A stretch of 64,000 nucleotides of DNA, from contig DAHUZP010000018.1 in assembly GCA_027306505.1 (NCBI GenBank), positions 62,001 through 126,000 on the forward strand, read 5' to 3'. Shown here one piece after another: positions 15,981 through 24,257 of the stretch (positions are counted from its first letter, which is position 1; each line of letters starts with the position of its first letter). This DNA comes from Thermoplasmata archaeon. GTDB lineage: Archaea; Thermoplasmatota; Thermoplasmata; Lutacidiplasmatales; UBA184. The translations under genes were made by a program, and so were the position numbers. The notes below the pieces were generated by a model. It was not told where the DNA came from. It saw only the letters and a list, made by a program, of their open reading frames with translations, and did no database searches.

Positions 15981-16781
15981 TCAGGCCCCGGTAGGCCGGA
16001 CGCGGGCGAGCTCCTGGGAGATGGGGCAGCTGGAGCTCGCTAGGCCCTTCGACCCTCTCAGCGGCAAGGGGGTCCTCCCCTCCATCCAAGCTTCGAGGTG
16101 TTCCCGAACAGGGTGCAGGTCCTCGAAGGGGACGTGCGGGATCCCCTGCTCGCGGCAATAGGTGAGGAGTCGGTGCCGGGCAAAGACCACGTCCGCGGTC
16201 TCGGCCGCGTAGCGGTCGGTGCTCCCATCGCCTACGAAGACGACCGGAGGACCCTGGAGGGAGTGCGTGCGCACGACCTCTGCCTTGCAGATGCCGCATA
16301 GGCGGCAGGTGGGGTGTCCATAGGGGTGCCGCAGGAGGGCCTTGCCCCCCTCCCCTCCTCGATCGACAGAGTCGGAGAAGACCGGCACGTCGAGGCCCTC
16401 CCGGCGCAGGAGCGGCGTGATGTAGAAGTCGAGACCCCCGGAGACGATCGCCAGAGGGAGGCTCCTCCCGAGCAGGAAACGGCAGAGCTCCCGGGCTCCT
16501 GAACGCAGGGGGATGTTATCGACGGTGTACCTCGCCATCTCGTCCATCCGGTCCATCGGGAGGAGGGCCACCTCGCGGGCCCAGGCTTCCCGTAGTGTGA
16601 TCCTGCCCGCGTGCAGGTCGAGGTCCACCTCCTTCGCGACCCGCGCTCCGTCCCGGGCGAACTCGGCCACCAGCTCGATGGCCACGTTGGGCTCGACGAA
16701 CGTCCCGTCGAAGTCCATGAGCACCTGGAACGGTGATCCGGCGGGGCGAGGGGACACGCGGACCCGGCCTGGGGCGGTCAT
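15981..16781 (-). CDS. HAD-IB phosphatase, MtnX-like
   Basis: A predicted phosphatase of 266 residues from the ATG at 16781. Motif I is MDFDGTF, motif II VSGGLDFY, and motif IV VFVGDGSTDRYAAETAD. A cysteine cluster in the cap/core (PTCRLCGICK) is typical of the MtnX-like group. MtnX itself acts in methionine salvage on the 2-hydroxy-3-keto-5-methylthiopentenyl phosphate intermediate, but many relatives have other substrates and no other salvage gene is visible here. The open frame continues upstream to 17063, but that extension lies under the methyltransferase gene. It lies 31 bases downstream of that gene and is probably cotranscribed. Confidence 0.85.
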   Translation of the reverse strand: MTAPGRVRVSPRPAGSPFQVLMDFDGTFVEPNVAIELVAEFARDGARVAKEVDLDLHAGRITLREAWAREVALLPMDRMDEMARYTVDNIPLRSGARELCRFLLGRSLPLAIVSGGLDFYITPLLRREGLDVPVFSDSVDRGGEGGKALLRHPYGHPTCRLCGICKAEVVRTHSLQGPPVVFVGDGSTDRYAAETADVVFARHRLLTYCREQGIPHVPFEDLHPVREHLEAWMEGRTPLPLRGSKGLASSSCPISQELARVRPTGA

Positions 16782-16812
16782 GAGCGGCCGACCTGCCCCT
16801 CTCCTTGGGGGC

Positions 16813-17697
16813 TCATGCGCGTGCTCCGTTTCCTTGCGCCACCACGATCGTCTCGTCGCCGAGTGCCCACCGGCGGGCGAGCCCGCTGTTGAGCCACCGG
16901 GTCCCCAGCCGCTGGGTCCGGCTAGGCGTTCGAGAGGGCAGGTTCTGCACCACCTGTGTGGACACGGGCTCGAGCCCTGCCCGTCGTAGGTAGACCTGGA
17001 GCTCGTCCAGCGTGTACTCCTGCACATGGCCGAAGGTCGGAGCGTCGTGGTCCGGGAAGGCATCCTTCTCCCGGACGGCGCGGCCCCGCAGCAGGCTCGT
17101 CCGGTTCCGCAGGCGGGCCTGGTTCGGGGTGGACAGGACCAGGTACCCCCCGGGACGCAGGAGGAGGCCCAGGCGGCGAAGGAGCGGGACCGGGTTCACG
17201 AGCAGATGCTCCAACACCTCGATGAACAGGACGAGGTCCCAGGAGGCTCCCAGGCTCGCGAACGGCTCGGGGGCGGTGAGGTCGCAGCGGGCGAACTGCT
17301 GGATGCCCTGGGAGCCGAGCGCATGTCGCAAGCGGTCGGTGGGCTCGAGATAGTCCGCGAGTTGGAAGTCCCCTCCATAGCAGGAGCGGACGGCGACCGC
17401 GAGCGCACCGGTGCCGGCCCCCACGTCGAGGACGCGCCACTCCGGCCGCATCCCGATCTCGCCGAGCGTCCGTAGGATGGCGTCGAACCTACGGCTCTGG
17501 AAGGTCTGACGGTCCCGCTGGTCCTCGGTGAGACCGGCCTCGAGGAAGAAGCGGTCCAGGGCCTGACGCGCACGAGGCTCCCGGCAGCCGGTGTACCCCT
17601 CGTTGCGCCGGAGGGGCGGCGGGGGGCCGGACGGGGGAGCCGCGGGCGTCGAGGTGGGAGAAGGTCCCGTTCCCGGGTTCCGCTGATCGGAGCTCAT
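16813..17697 (-). CDS. Class I SAM-dependent methyltransferase
   Basis: The 294-residue product has a disordered Pro/Ser/Thr-rich N-terminus (about 30 residues), then a Rossmann methyltransferase core. Motif I is VLDVGAGTGALAVAV (about 90-104). The post-motif acidic loop contains DLVLFIEVLEHL, and the late motif is LLRPGGYLVLSTPNQ. This pattern (EVLEH, LxPGGxLxxSTPN) is that of the ubiquinone/menaquinone-methyltransferase-like group that often acts on small molecules, lipids or glycans. The substrate is unknown. It is followed by the MtnX-like phosphatase gene and preceded by the small zinc-ribbon gene on the same strand. Confidence 0.85.
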   Translation of the reverse strand: MSSDQRNPGTGPSPTSTPAAPPSGPPPPLRRNEGYTGCREPRARQALDRFFLEAGLTEDQRDRQTFQSRRFDAILRTLGEIGMRPEWRVLDVGAGTGALAVAVRSCYGGDFQLADYLEPTDRLRHALGSQGIQQFARCDLTAPEPFASLGASWDLVLFIEVLEHLLVNPVPLLRRLGLLLRPGGYLVLSTPNQARLRNRTSLLRGRAVREKDAFPDHDAPTFGHVQEYTLDELQVYLRRAGLEPVSTQVVQNLPSRTPSRTQRLGTRWLNSGLARRWALGDETIVVAQGNGARA

Positions 17698-17779
17698 GAG
17701 CGACCTGGAAGGTGGGCGGCCTCGGTGAAAGGCTCCGAGGCCACGCCGCTATTTGGCTTTCGGAGGTGTCTACCGGTCC

Positions 17780-17923
17780 TCACTCGACGCGGTCGCGGCA
17801 CTTCTCGCAGGTGAAGAAGATCCGCCCGTCCAGGGCGCGGTTCGCAAAGACGACGGGTGGTTTCCCCCCGCAGACGTAGCAGTTCACATCGAGGCCGACC
17901 TTCTGGAGCCGTTTCACCTTCAT
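17780..17923 (-). CDS. 47-residue zinc-ribbon protein
   Basis: A short gene that is easy to miss. The ATG at 17923 opens a 47-codon frame starting MKVKRLQKVGLDVN. It has two CxxC knuckles (CYVC near residue 15 and CEKC near residue 40) separated by 21 residues, and stops at TGA 17780. The spacing and basic N-terminus are those of a treble-clef or rubredoxin-like zinc ribbon, as in several small archaeal ribosome- or RNA-polymerase-associated proteins. I cannot assign it to one. It precedes the methyltransferase gene on the same strand by about 80 bases. Confidence 0.7.
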   Translation of the reverse strand: MKVKRLQKVGLDVNCYVCGGKPPVVFANRALDGRIFFTCEKCRDRVE

Positions 17924-18241
17924 AGCGTCCGCCGAGCCTCGTACGATGTGCGTCACGACACGTTCGCTCCCGGGGGCGTATCAAGGGCGACCTGCCCCGT
18001 CCGCTTCTCCGAACCGGGGGGGCTTCGAAGGTAGAAACGGCCTCGGGGGGGGCGGCGTGGGCGGTCCGAGGGGGGACACTCGCAGCCACCCGTCAGCCCC
18101 GGGGCAGCGGCGACTGGAAGGGGGGAGGAAGGGAGGGTACGCAGGACAAGCGGGGGAGGAGGGGTCGGGGGACAAGAGAGTGGGGCGGTGGGGGGACGGG
18201 CGTGAGGGTAAAGTCCTGCCCTGGTGCTCCGACGGGCCGGG
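17924..18241. other. Divergent intergenic region with a long G-rich, purine-biased tract
   Basis: No gene is seen. On the plus strand, about 18030-18205 is strongly purine-biased, with many runs of three to six G (GGGG, GGAGG, GGGGGG). It could form G-quadruplexes. A TAAAG box at about 18208-18213 lies about 31 bases before the MFS start. Confidence 0.5.
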
Positions 18242-19516
18242 ATGGGCGCCGAGACTCCTTCCACATCTCCCATCGGGGAACGGGTCCCTATGGCCGGGCT
18301 GCCGCGGTCAGCCGTCAGCCGGTCCATGGTGGTCCTGGTCGCACTACGGGTGGTGTACGCCTACAATTGGTTCGACATCGGCCCGGGGCTCCCCCTCATC
18401 GCCTCCACCTACCACGGCGTTCCCGCATCCCAGTGGGGGTTCCTGCTCGCCGCGTTCTTCGCCGGCGCAGCGATGCTTCAGGTCCCGGCGGGTCTCCTCG
18501 CAAGGCGCCACGGCACCCGTACGATCTCCCTGGTGGGGGCGGGACTTCTGGGGGGTTCTGCGCTGCTCTGCGCCTTGGCACCGGACTTTCCCGTCCTCCT
18601 GGTCCTTCGGTTCGCCTCGGGGGCAGGGGCAGGGCTCTTCTTCTCTCCGGCGATCGCTCTGGTCGCGACGCTCTATCCCCCGGGAGAGCGGGGCATCCCC
18701 GTGGGCGCGTTCAGTTCCGCCTTCGCAGCAGGGGCGGGCCTCGGCACGTTCGTGCCGGCGCTCGTCGACCCGATCATCGGTTGGCAGGCCTCGCTGGCGA
18801 TCGGGGGCGGGGCGATGCTGGTCCTCTTCGCCCTCGGGGGACTGGTGATCCCCCGCGGCGCGGGGGCCCCCGCCACATCCAAGGCCAAGGTCTCTCCGTC
18901 CCCTTCCCCGCGAAAGGGCTTGCTGAGCTTGCCCGCCCTGCGCTCGCGAGGGGTCTGGGCGATAGGGTTCGCCTTCGTGGGCCTGGAGGGAGCCTCCCTC
19001 TCCACCAGCCAGTTCTTCGTGCCCTACGCGGAGGGGCCGGCCCTGGGATGGGGTCCGGTCCTCGCCGGCGCGGTGGGAGCGCTGTTCGTGACGCCCAGCG
19101 TCTTCGGGGGGCCCCTCGGAGGCCGTCTCGTCGAGAAGTTCACCAACCGGCGCACCCAGCTCTTCATCTTCACGGCGCTCCCGGCGCTGCTGCTCCTCCT
19201 GGTTCCCCGTTCCTCGGTGGTGGGGATCGCCTCCATCGCGACGCTCTTCGCCTTCACCTTCGGGATGGTCTACGCGATGATGTACGTCATTCCGCCCTAC
19301 CTACCGGGGATCGACCAGGAGGACACCCCTCTCGCGATCGGGCTCCTCAACGCGGTCCAGCTCGCCGGCGGGGCGACGGTGTCCGCCGTCGTAGGCTGGG
19401 TCGTGGCCACCTTTGGCTTTGCCGATCTCTGGACCTCGATGGTCCTCTTCATCCTCGTGCCGCTGGCGTTCCTTCTGCTGGTGCCGGTGACCGGCAGGTC
19501 CCTCAGTCGGCCCTGA
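18242..19516 (+). CDS. Major facilitator superfamily transporter
   Basis: A 12-helix secondary transporter, 424 residues from the ATG at 18242 (in-frame GTG at 18224 is the alternative). The MFS motif after helix 2 is degenerate (AGLLARRHGTRTIS). Helix 4 carries RFASGAGAGLFFSPAIAL and helix 5 a glycine-rich stretch. The central loop lies at about residues 210-235 (APATSKAKVSPSPSPRKG). It is convergent with the FGGY kinase gene. Together with the second MFS gene (22602), it brackets the kinase and the S1P-lyase-like gene. The substrate is unknown. Confidence 0.85.
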   Translation: MGAETPSTSPIGERVPMAGLPRSAVSRSMVVLVALRVVYAYNWFDIGPGLPLIASTYHGVPASQWGFLLAAFFAGAAMLQVPAGLLARRHGTRTISLVGAGLLGGSALLCALAPDFPVLLVLRFASGAGAGLFFSPAIALVATLYPPGERGIPVGAFSSAFAAGAGLGTFVPALVDPIIGWQASLAIGGGAMLVLFALGGLVIPRGAGAPATSKAKVSPSPSPRKGLLSLPALRSRGVWAIGFAFVGLEGASLSTSQFFVPYAEGPALGWGPVLAGAVGALFVTPSVFGGPLGGRLVEKFTNRRTQLFIFTALPALLLLLVPRSSVVGIASIATLFAFTFGMVYAMMYVIPPYLPGIDQEDTPLAIGLLNAVQLAGGATVSAVVGWVVATFGFADLWTSMVLFILVPLAFLLLVPVTGRSLSRP

Positions 19517-19563
19517 GCGGCCCCCTCCTCAGGAGCTCGAGGCGCGAGCGTCCCTCCGGACCC

Positions 19564-21132
19564 TCAGGACGGTCCGTTCAGCTCGTGGTAGAGCCGGGCG
19601 TTCGACCTGTGGAACCGGAGGTAGGAGGCGTACATCCGGTCGTAGATCTGGACCGAGGCGGTGCTCGGGACGCAGCGACGGACGGTCCGAACGGAGTTGG
19701 GGATCTGGTCGAAGGAAGCGGCACCGATCCCCACCGCGCCCAGGAGCGCCGCCCCTCGCGCGGTCGCGTAGGCCGGGTCCTCGACGATCTCCACGCTCCG
19801 CTGGAGCACGTCCGCGAGGATCTGACACCACAGCGGAGAACGGGCCCCTCCACCGGCGACACGGATCGGCTCCGCCCGCGCACGGGCCATCTTCTCGACC
19901 GGTCCCAGGATCCAGCGTGTGTTGTAGGCGACCCCCTCCATCACGGCGCGCAGGAGCTGGGGACGGTGCGTGCCCAGTGCGAGGTTGAAGAACGCCCCCC
20001 GAAGGTGGCGGTCCTCCACCGGCGCGCGCTCGCCGTAGAGCCAGGGGGCGTAGAGCAGGTGGCCCTCGGCGGGAGCCGCCTGCGAGGCGAGGTCAGAGAG
20101 CACCTCGAAGGCGGGGGCTTGCTCCTCGGGCCCGTAGAGCAGCTCCCGCACATGCGCGAGGGAACTTCCCGCGGACTCTTGGGTCGCGACGACCAGGTAG
20201 CTTCCGGGTATGGCCGAGGGGAGGGCAGCGATGTTGTGCCTCACGTCCGTCCGCTTCTCCCGCACGTGCGTGGTGAGCCAGGAGGAGGTTCCCAGGTAGA
20301 GGTGGAACTGTGAGGGGCGGGTGCAACCGGTCCCGATGAGCGAGGCCTGCATGTCACCGGCCCCGGCAACGACCTCTGCGGGGACGCTGAGCCCCAGGTT
20401 GGCCATCGCGGCCGACGTGGTGGGACCGAGGCGGTGGATCGCGCTCCGCAACGGCGGGAACTTGGACGGGTCGAGCGAGGCCAGTCGAAAGAGCCGGTCG
20501 TCGTAGCGGACCGCCGCGGGGTCTCGATTGTCGGTGACCCAGGTCACGACCACGTTGTCCCAGGAGGCGGAGAAGGTCCCAGTGAGGCGGTAGTTGAGGT
20601 AGTCCTTCGGTTCGAGGAAGAAACGCGTCGCTCGGTAGACGTCCGGTTCTCGGCCCTTGAGGTAGAGGATGTGGGCGAGGGAGTCCTTGCCGGAATGGGC
20701 GGGCGCTCCGCCGGTCCTCTTGAGCCACGTGTAGAGCTTGTCGAGCCGATAGCCCGACACGCTGGGGAACCCCGAGGTGAGCGCGCGGACGAAGGGCTCG
20801 CCCCGCGTGTCCATCCAGAGGACCGCCGGGCGAAGCACCTGCCCGTCCGAGCCCACGGCGACGGTGCCCGACCATTGCCCCGTAGCGCCGATAGCGCGGA
20901 TGCGCTTTCGGTCGATGGAGCTATGCTCTAGGAGGGTGAGGCTGGCCGCTCCGACCGCCTTCCACCAGTCCTCGGGGTCCTGCTCGACCCCTCCGTCCGG
21001 CTTCACCGAGAGCGGGTAGCTGCGTGCCTCCGATCCCAGGACGCCTCCCTGGGCGTCGGTGAGGGCGACCTTGCACGAGGAGGTGCCCAGGTCGATCCCC
21101 AGGAACAGGCGGCCCTCTCTGCTCTCGACCAT
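19564..21132 (-). CDS. FGGY-family carbohydrate kinase, xylulokinase-like
   Basis: Predicted to phosphorylate a sugar or polyol with ATP. The 522-residue product starts with the phosphate-1 motif LGIDLGTSSCKV. It has WMDTRG in the substrate domain, GAGDMQASLIGTG around the catalytic Asp, and the C-terminal adenosine motif RVAGGGARSPLWCQILAD. It most resembles XylB (about 490 residues), but FGGY specificity cannot be read reliably. The ATG lies 12 bases after the stop of the S1P-lyase-like gene, so the two are one operon. That link suggests the kinase prepares or removes a phosphorylated compound related to the lyase substrate or products (inference). Confidence 0.88.
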   Translation of the reverse strand: MVESREGRLFLGIDLGTSSCKVALTDAQGGVLGSEARSYPLSVKPDGGVEQDPEDWWKAVGAASLTLLEHSSIDRKRIRAIGATGQWSGTVAVGSDGQVLRPAVLWMDTRGEPFVRALTSGFPSVSGYRLDKLYTWLKRTGGAPAHSGKDSLAHILYLKGREPDVYRATRFFLEPKDYLNYRLTGTFSASWDNVVVTWVTDNRDPAAVRYDDRLFRLASLDPSKFPPLRSAIHRLGPTTSAAMANLGLSVPAEVVAGAGDMQASLIGTGCTRPSQFHLYLGTSSWLTTHVREKRTDVRHNIAALPSAIPGSYLVVATQESAGSSLAHVRELLYGPEEQAPAFEVLSDLASQAAPAEGHLLYAPWLYGERAPVEDRHLRGAFFNLALGTHRPQLLRAVMEGVAYNTRWILGPVEKMARARAEPIRVAGGGARSPLWCQILADVLQRSVEIVEDPAYATARGAALLGAVGIGAASFDQIPNSVRTVRRCVPSTASVQIYDRMYASYLRFHRSNARLYHELNGPS

Positions 21133-21144
21133 CGCTCGCGGCCT

Positions 21145-22530
21145 TCACGAGGCGTGGTACATCCAGTCGAGGACCGAGCCGATGAACTCTTCCACGGCGT
21201 CCTCGGGCATGGTGCCCGCGAGCCCGTAGATCGGGGCGAGACCCTCGGCGGAGGAGGCGTCCGAAGCATGGTCCACCGCCCACCGCAGGTCCGAGAGGAA
21301 CTGGTGCGTCACCCCTCTGGCCGCGTGTCGGAGGGTGACCGCGAGATGGACGCCGGGGGGCCGCTGCAGCCCGTTCAGGAACCAACCCCGTGAGGACAGG
21401 GCCTCCATGACCTGGTAGATGTCCTGGGTGGAGGAGGTGAAGGCCTCGACGAAGAGGGAGTCGCCCATCATCGAAAGGCCCGGGACCTGAGGGATCCCCC
21501 GGCGGAGCTCCTGCGCGGCTCCCAGGACGCGCTCCGCGAGCGAGAGATAGCCCTCCTCCCCCAGCGCCAGCATCGTCGCCCAGGCCGCCGTCACCAGCCC
21601 ACCCGGCCGGCTGCCGGCGAGGGTTGGGGAGAAGTAGATCCCTCCGGGCCAGCCCTTGGCCACGTAGTACTGGTGTCGGAGCAGCTCGGGGTCCGTGTAG
21701 AGGATCACCGACGTCCCCTTGGGCGCGTAGCCGTACTTGTGGGTGTCCACCGAAAGGGAGGTCACCCCGGGCACCGTGAGGTCGAAGTCCGGCACCCGGT
21801 GCCCGAGACGCTTCGCCCAAGGGAGCAGGAACCCTCCCAGGCAGGCGTCGCTGTGGAACCCCACCCCCCGGTCCTTGGCCGTTCCCGCGAGCTCTCGGAT
21901 CGGGTCGACCACCCCGTAGGGGAAGCAGGGGGCCGAGCCCACCACAACTGCCGTCCGCTCGTTGATGGCCGCCTTCACCGCCTCCACGTCGGCGGTGAGG
22001 TCGGAGGTCACCGGGACGCGTACGGCCCGTAGGCCGAAGTAATCGCAGGCCTTGTCGAAGGCCACGTGGGCGGTCGTCGGCAGTATCGCCTCGGGGACCT
22101 GGGTCCCCCGCTGGGACCGGGCACGGTCACGGTAGGCCTTCATGGCGAGCAGGATGCTCTCCGTCCCTCCGGAGGTGACCGCGCCGCGGGTCGTGTCGGA
22201 ACCTCCGAGCATCCGGCCGGTCATCGCGACCATCTCGCTCTCCATCTTGAGCAAGCTCGGCCAAACGTCGGGATGGAGCGGGTTCGACTGGGAGCCCAGC
22301 GCGTAGGCCTGTGTCGCGAACCGGACGTGCTCGGGCGCCCCATGGTAGACCGCCCCCGAGACCCGCCCCCGCTGCCAGCGCTTCCCCTCCGTCCTCTGCA
22401 AGCGCGTCAAGAGGGTGATCACCTCCTTGCGGGCAATCCCCTTCGACGGGAGGGCGGTGAAGCTCGGGGTGTCCCCACCGTAGGGCTTGAATCGCTTCTG
22501 GAGCACACCCATGAGCTCGTCGAGGTCCAT
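21145..22530 (-). CDS. Sphingosine-1-phosphate-lyase-like PLP decarboxylase/lyase
   Basis: A PLP-dependent group II decarboxylase-fold enzyme of about 461 residues. It carries nearly all sphingosine-1-phosphate lyase landmarks: GRVSGAVYHG, SNPLHPDVWPS, VTSGGTESILLAMKAYRD, AHVAFDKACDYFG and HSDACLGGFL. The PLP-lysine motif is SVDTHKYGYAPKG, followed by QYYVAKGWPGGIYFSPTLAG and SRPGG. The match to eukaryotic SPL is much closer than to MfnA-type tyrosine/aspartate decarboxylases. It lacks the N-terminal membrane anchor of eukaryotic SPL. The ATG at 22530 is chosen; in-frame starts at 22560 and 22587 exist. It forms an operon with the FGGY kinase and is divergent from an MFS gene. True substrate unknown. 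Confidence 0.88.
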   Translation of the reverse strand: MDLDELMGVLQKRFKPYGGDTPSFTALPSKGIARKEVITLLTRLQRTEGKRWQRGRVSGAVYHGAPEHVRFATQAYALGSQSNPLHPDVWPSLLKMESEMVAMTGRMLGGSDTTRGAVTSGGTESILLAMKAYRDRARSQRGTQVPEAILPTTAHVAFDKACDYFGLRAVRVPVTSDLTADVEAVKAAINERTAVVVGSAPCFPYGVVDPIRELAGTAKDRGVGFHSDACLGGFLLPWAKRLGHRVPDFDLTVPGVTSLSVDTHKYGYAPKGTSVILYTDPELLRHQYYVAKGWPGGIYFSPTLAGSRPGGLVTAAWATMLALGEEGYLSLAERVLGAAQELRRGIPQVPGLSMMGDSLFVEAFTSSTQDIYQVMEALSSRGWFLNGLQRPPGVHLAVTLRHAARGVTHQFLSDLRWAVDHASDASSAEGLAPIYGLAGTMPEDAVEEFIGSVLDWMYHAS

Positions 22531-22601
22531 GGGGTGGGCGAACAACCCCCGACCATACATTCTTTTCCGCTGACGGCTTCGGAGCATCGGACGGATCGGA
22601 C

Positions 22602-23849
22602 GTGGAAGGAACCCCTGAGGCCCCCAACGCCTCCGTCACGCCGGGTGTGGCCTCCCCACGCCGCTGGCGCGTCCTCCTCGCCTACATGGCGGTGGGCATT
22701 GGAACCCAGATGCTCTGGATCACGTTCACACCTCTGCTGGGGTGCTCCACCCCGACGCTCTGCCCTTCGGCGAACAACGTGGCCCTGCTCACGGCGATCT
22801 TCCCTCTCGTCTTCCTGATCCTCTCGATACCGGTGGGCCACTTCATCGATCGATACGGGTTCCGAGCCGCCGTCCTGGTGGGCTCCATCTTGCTCGCGGT
22901 GAGCGGCATCACGCGTCCCTTCGCCAACAGCTTCCCGCTCCTCCTCGCCCTCCAGGGCATCGGGGCCATCGGGCAGCCCTTCATTCTCAACAGCATCTCG
23001 AAGCTGGTGCGAGGCTGGTTCCCGGAGTCGGAGGCCTCGGTCGCGACCGGGCTCGGGACCTTGTCGATCTACATCGGGCTCGCCCTGGGGATCGGTCTCA
23101 CCCCTGCCGTCGCTCAGGGGGCCGGGGTTCAGGGCGCCTTCGAGCTCTACGGGGTCCTGGCCGTCGCGGCGTGCGCGGTCTTCGCTCTCCTGGGACAGGA
23201 GAGGGGTCCCCGCGCGCCTCTCGAGACCTCGGGGGGGTCCGTTTCGGCGGCCCGGGGGGCCTTCCGCGTCCTCATGGTCCCGAACATCCTGCTGCTGTCG
23301 ATCCTGTTCTTCATCGGGATCGGGATCTTCAACGCCTTCGCAGATTGGGTCGTTCCGATGATGGGGGCCCGCGGCGTGGACGCGAGCTGGGCCGGTCCCC
23401 TTGGTGGCGTGTTGATCCTGGGAGGCATCATCGGCGCGCTGGTCATGACCACGCTCGCCGACCGGTATCATCAGATCCGGCCCCTGATCGTCATCGCCCT
23501 GGCGGGGTCCTCGGTGCTTTGGGCCGCGCTCGGGCTCCTGCACGGCGTTCTAGCGGAGGCGGTGATCCTTGGGCTCCTGGGCTTCCTCTTCATGTCGACG
23601 CTCCCGCTCGCGCTCGACCTCTCTTCGAAAAGCGTCCCTCCCGCGTCGGAGGGCATGGCGAACTCCTGGGTCTGGGAGCTCTCCCAGGCGGGGGGCTTCC
23701 TGTTGATCTTCGTGTTCCAGGATATGGGGCAGGCGCAAGGCTGGACGTCGACGTTCTTCCTAGCCGCTGGGCTTTGCGCGGGGATGCTTGCGATCTCCGC
23801 GGCTCTCCGTCCCCCCGGGGCACCGGCGAAGCGGGAGAACGCTCCATAG
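22602..23849 (+). CDS. Major facilitator superfamily transporter (FLVCR-like)
   Basis: A 12-helix transporter of 415 residues with a GTG start. After helix 2 it carries the MFS signature as PVGHFIDRYGFRAAV, and helix 4 has LQGIGAIGQPFILNSISKLVRGWFP-like residues reminiscent of FLVCR/choline-type carriers. The mid loop is charged (QERGPRAPLETSGG), and the protein ends in a short basic tail. It is transcribed divergently from the S1P-lyase-like gene, sharing a 71-base intergenic region, which suggests a common pathway. The cargo is unknown. Confidence 0.85.
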   Translation: MEGTPEAPNASVTPGVASPRRWRVLLAYMAVGIGTQMLWITFTPLLGCSTPTLCPSANNVALLTAIFPLVFLILSIPVGHFIDRYGFRAAVLVGSILLAVSGITRPFANSFPLLLALQGIGAIGQPFILNSISKLVRGWFPESEASVATGLGTLSIYIGLALGIGLTPAVAQGAGVQGAFELYGVLAVAACAVFALLGQERGPRAPLETSGGSVSAARGAFRVLMVPNILLLSILFFIGIGIFNAFADWVVPMMGARGVDASWAGPLGGVLILGGIIGALVMTTLADRYHQIRPLIVIALAGSSVLWAALGLLHGVLAEAVILGLLGFLFMSTLPLALDLSSKSVPPASEGMANSWVWELSQAGGFLLIFVFQDMGQAQGWTSTFFLAAGLCAGMLAISAALRPPGAPAKRENAP

Positions 23850-23865
23850 CCAGAGCTCGGTAGCG

Positions 23866-24195
23866 ATGCCCGCTTCCTCCCGCACCTCCTCCCCCCACTC
23901 CTCCCTATCTTCCACCGAGCGGCCGACCTGCACGATCAAGGTCTGGGCCCACCCCGGCTCGAAGGAGGAGCGGATCGCCTGGGCGACCTGGCGCACCTCC
24001 TGGGAGGTCCACGTCAAGGCGCGGGCCGTCGAAGGGGAAGCGAACGAGGCGGTCGTCGACCTCCTCTCTCGCGCGCTCGCCGTCCGCCCGGACCGTATCC
24101 GGCTCCTCAGCGGCGCTCGCAACAGGGAGAAGACCTTCCGCATCCTGGGGCTCTCCGAGGAGGAGGCCCGGGCGCGGCTCGGACGCTCCCGTTAG
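23866..24195 (+). CDS. YggU/DUF167-family small protein
   Basis: A 109-residue soluble protein. After a Ser/Thr-rich N-terminus of about 25 residues it has the family core: CTIKVWAHPGSKEERI, VHVKARAVEGEANEAVVDLLSRAL and PDRIRLLSGARNREKTFRI. The order strand-strand-helix (EGxAN) then the basic SGxxxxxK loop defines the fold. The family is widespread in bacteria and archaea and its biochemical role is not established. The ATG at 23866 lies 16 bases after the MFS stop; longer in-frame starts would run into the MFS gene. Confidence 0.88.
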   Translation: MPASSRTSSPHSSLSSTERPTCTIKVWAHPGSKEERIAWATWRTSWEVHVKARAVEGEANEAVVDLLSRALAVRPDRIRLLSGARNREKTFRILGLSEEEARARLGRSR

Positions 24196-24257
24196 AGGTC
24201 CACCCCACCTTGGCCTGGTCACCCCCGCACGGCGGAGGCCGCAACGTCCCCTATCGG

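Noticed and set aside
21145-22530. MfnA-type tyrosine/aspartate decarboxylase call
   Set aside because: The PLP-lysine motif (DTHKYGYAPKG) and the other blocks match the sphingosine-1-phosphate-lyase group rather than MfnA.
22419-23543. 374-codon open frame opposite the second MFS gene
   Set aside because: Acidic/basic low-complexity sequence opposite a membrane transporter.
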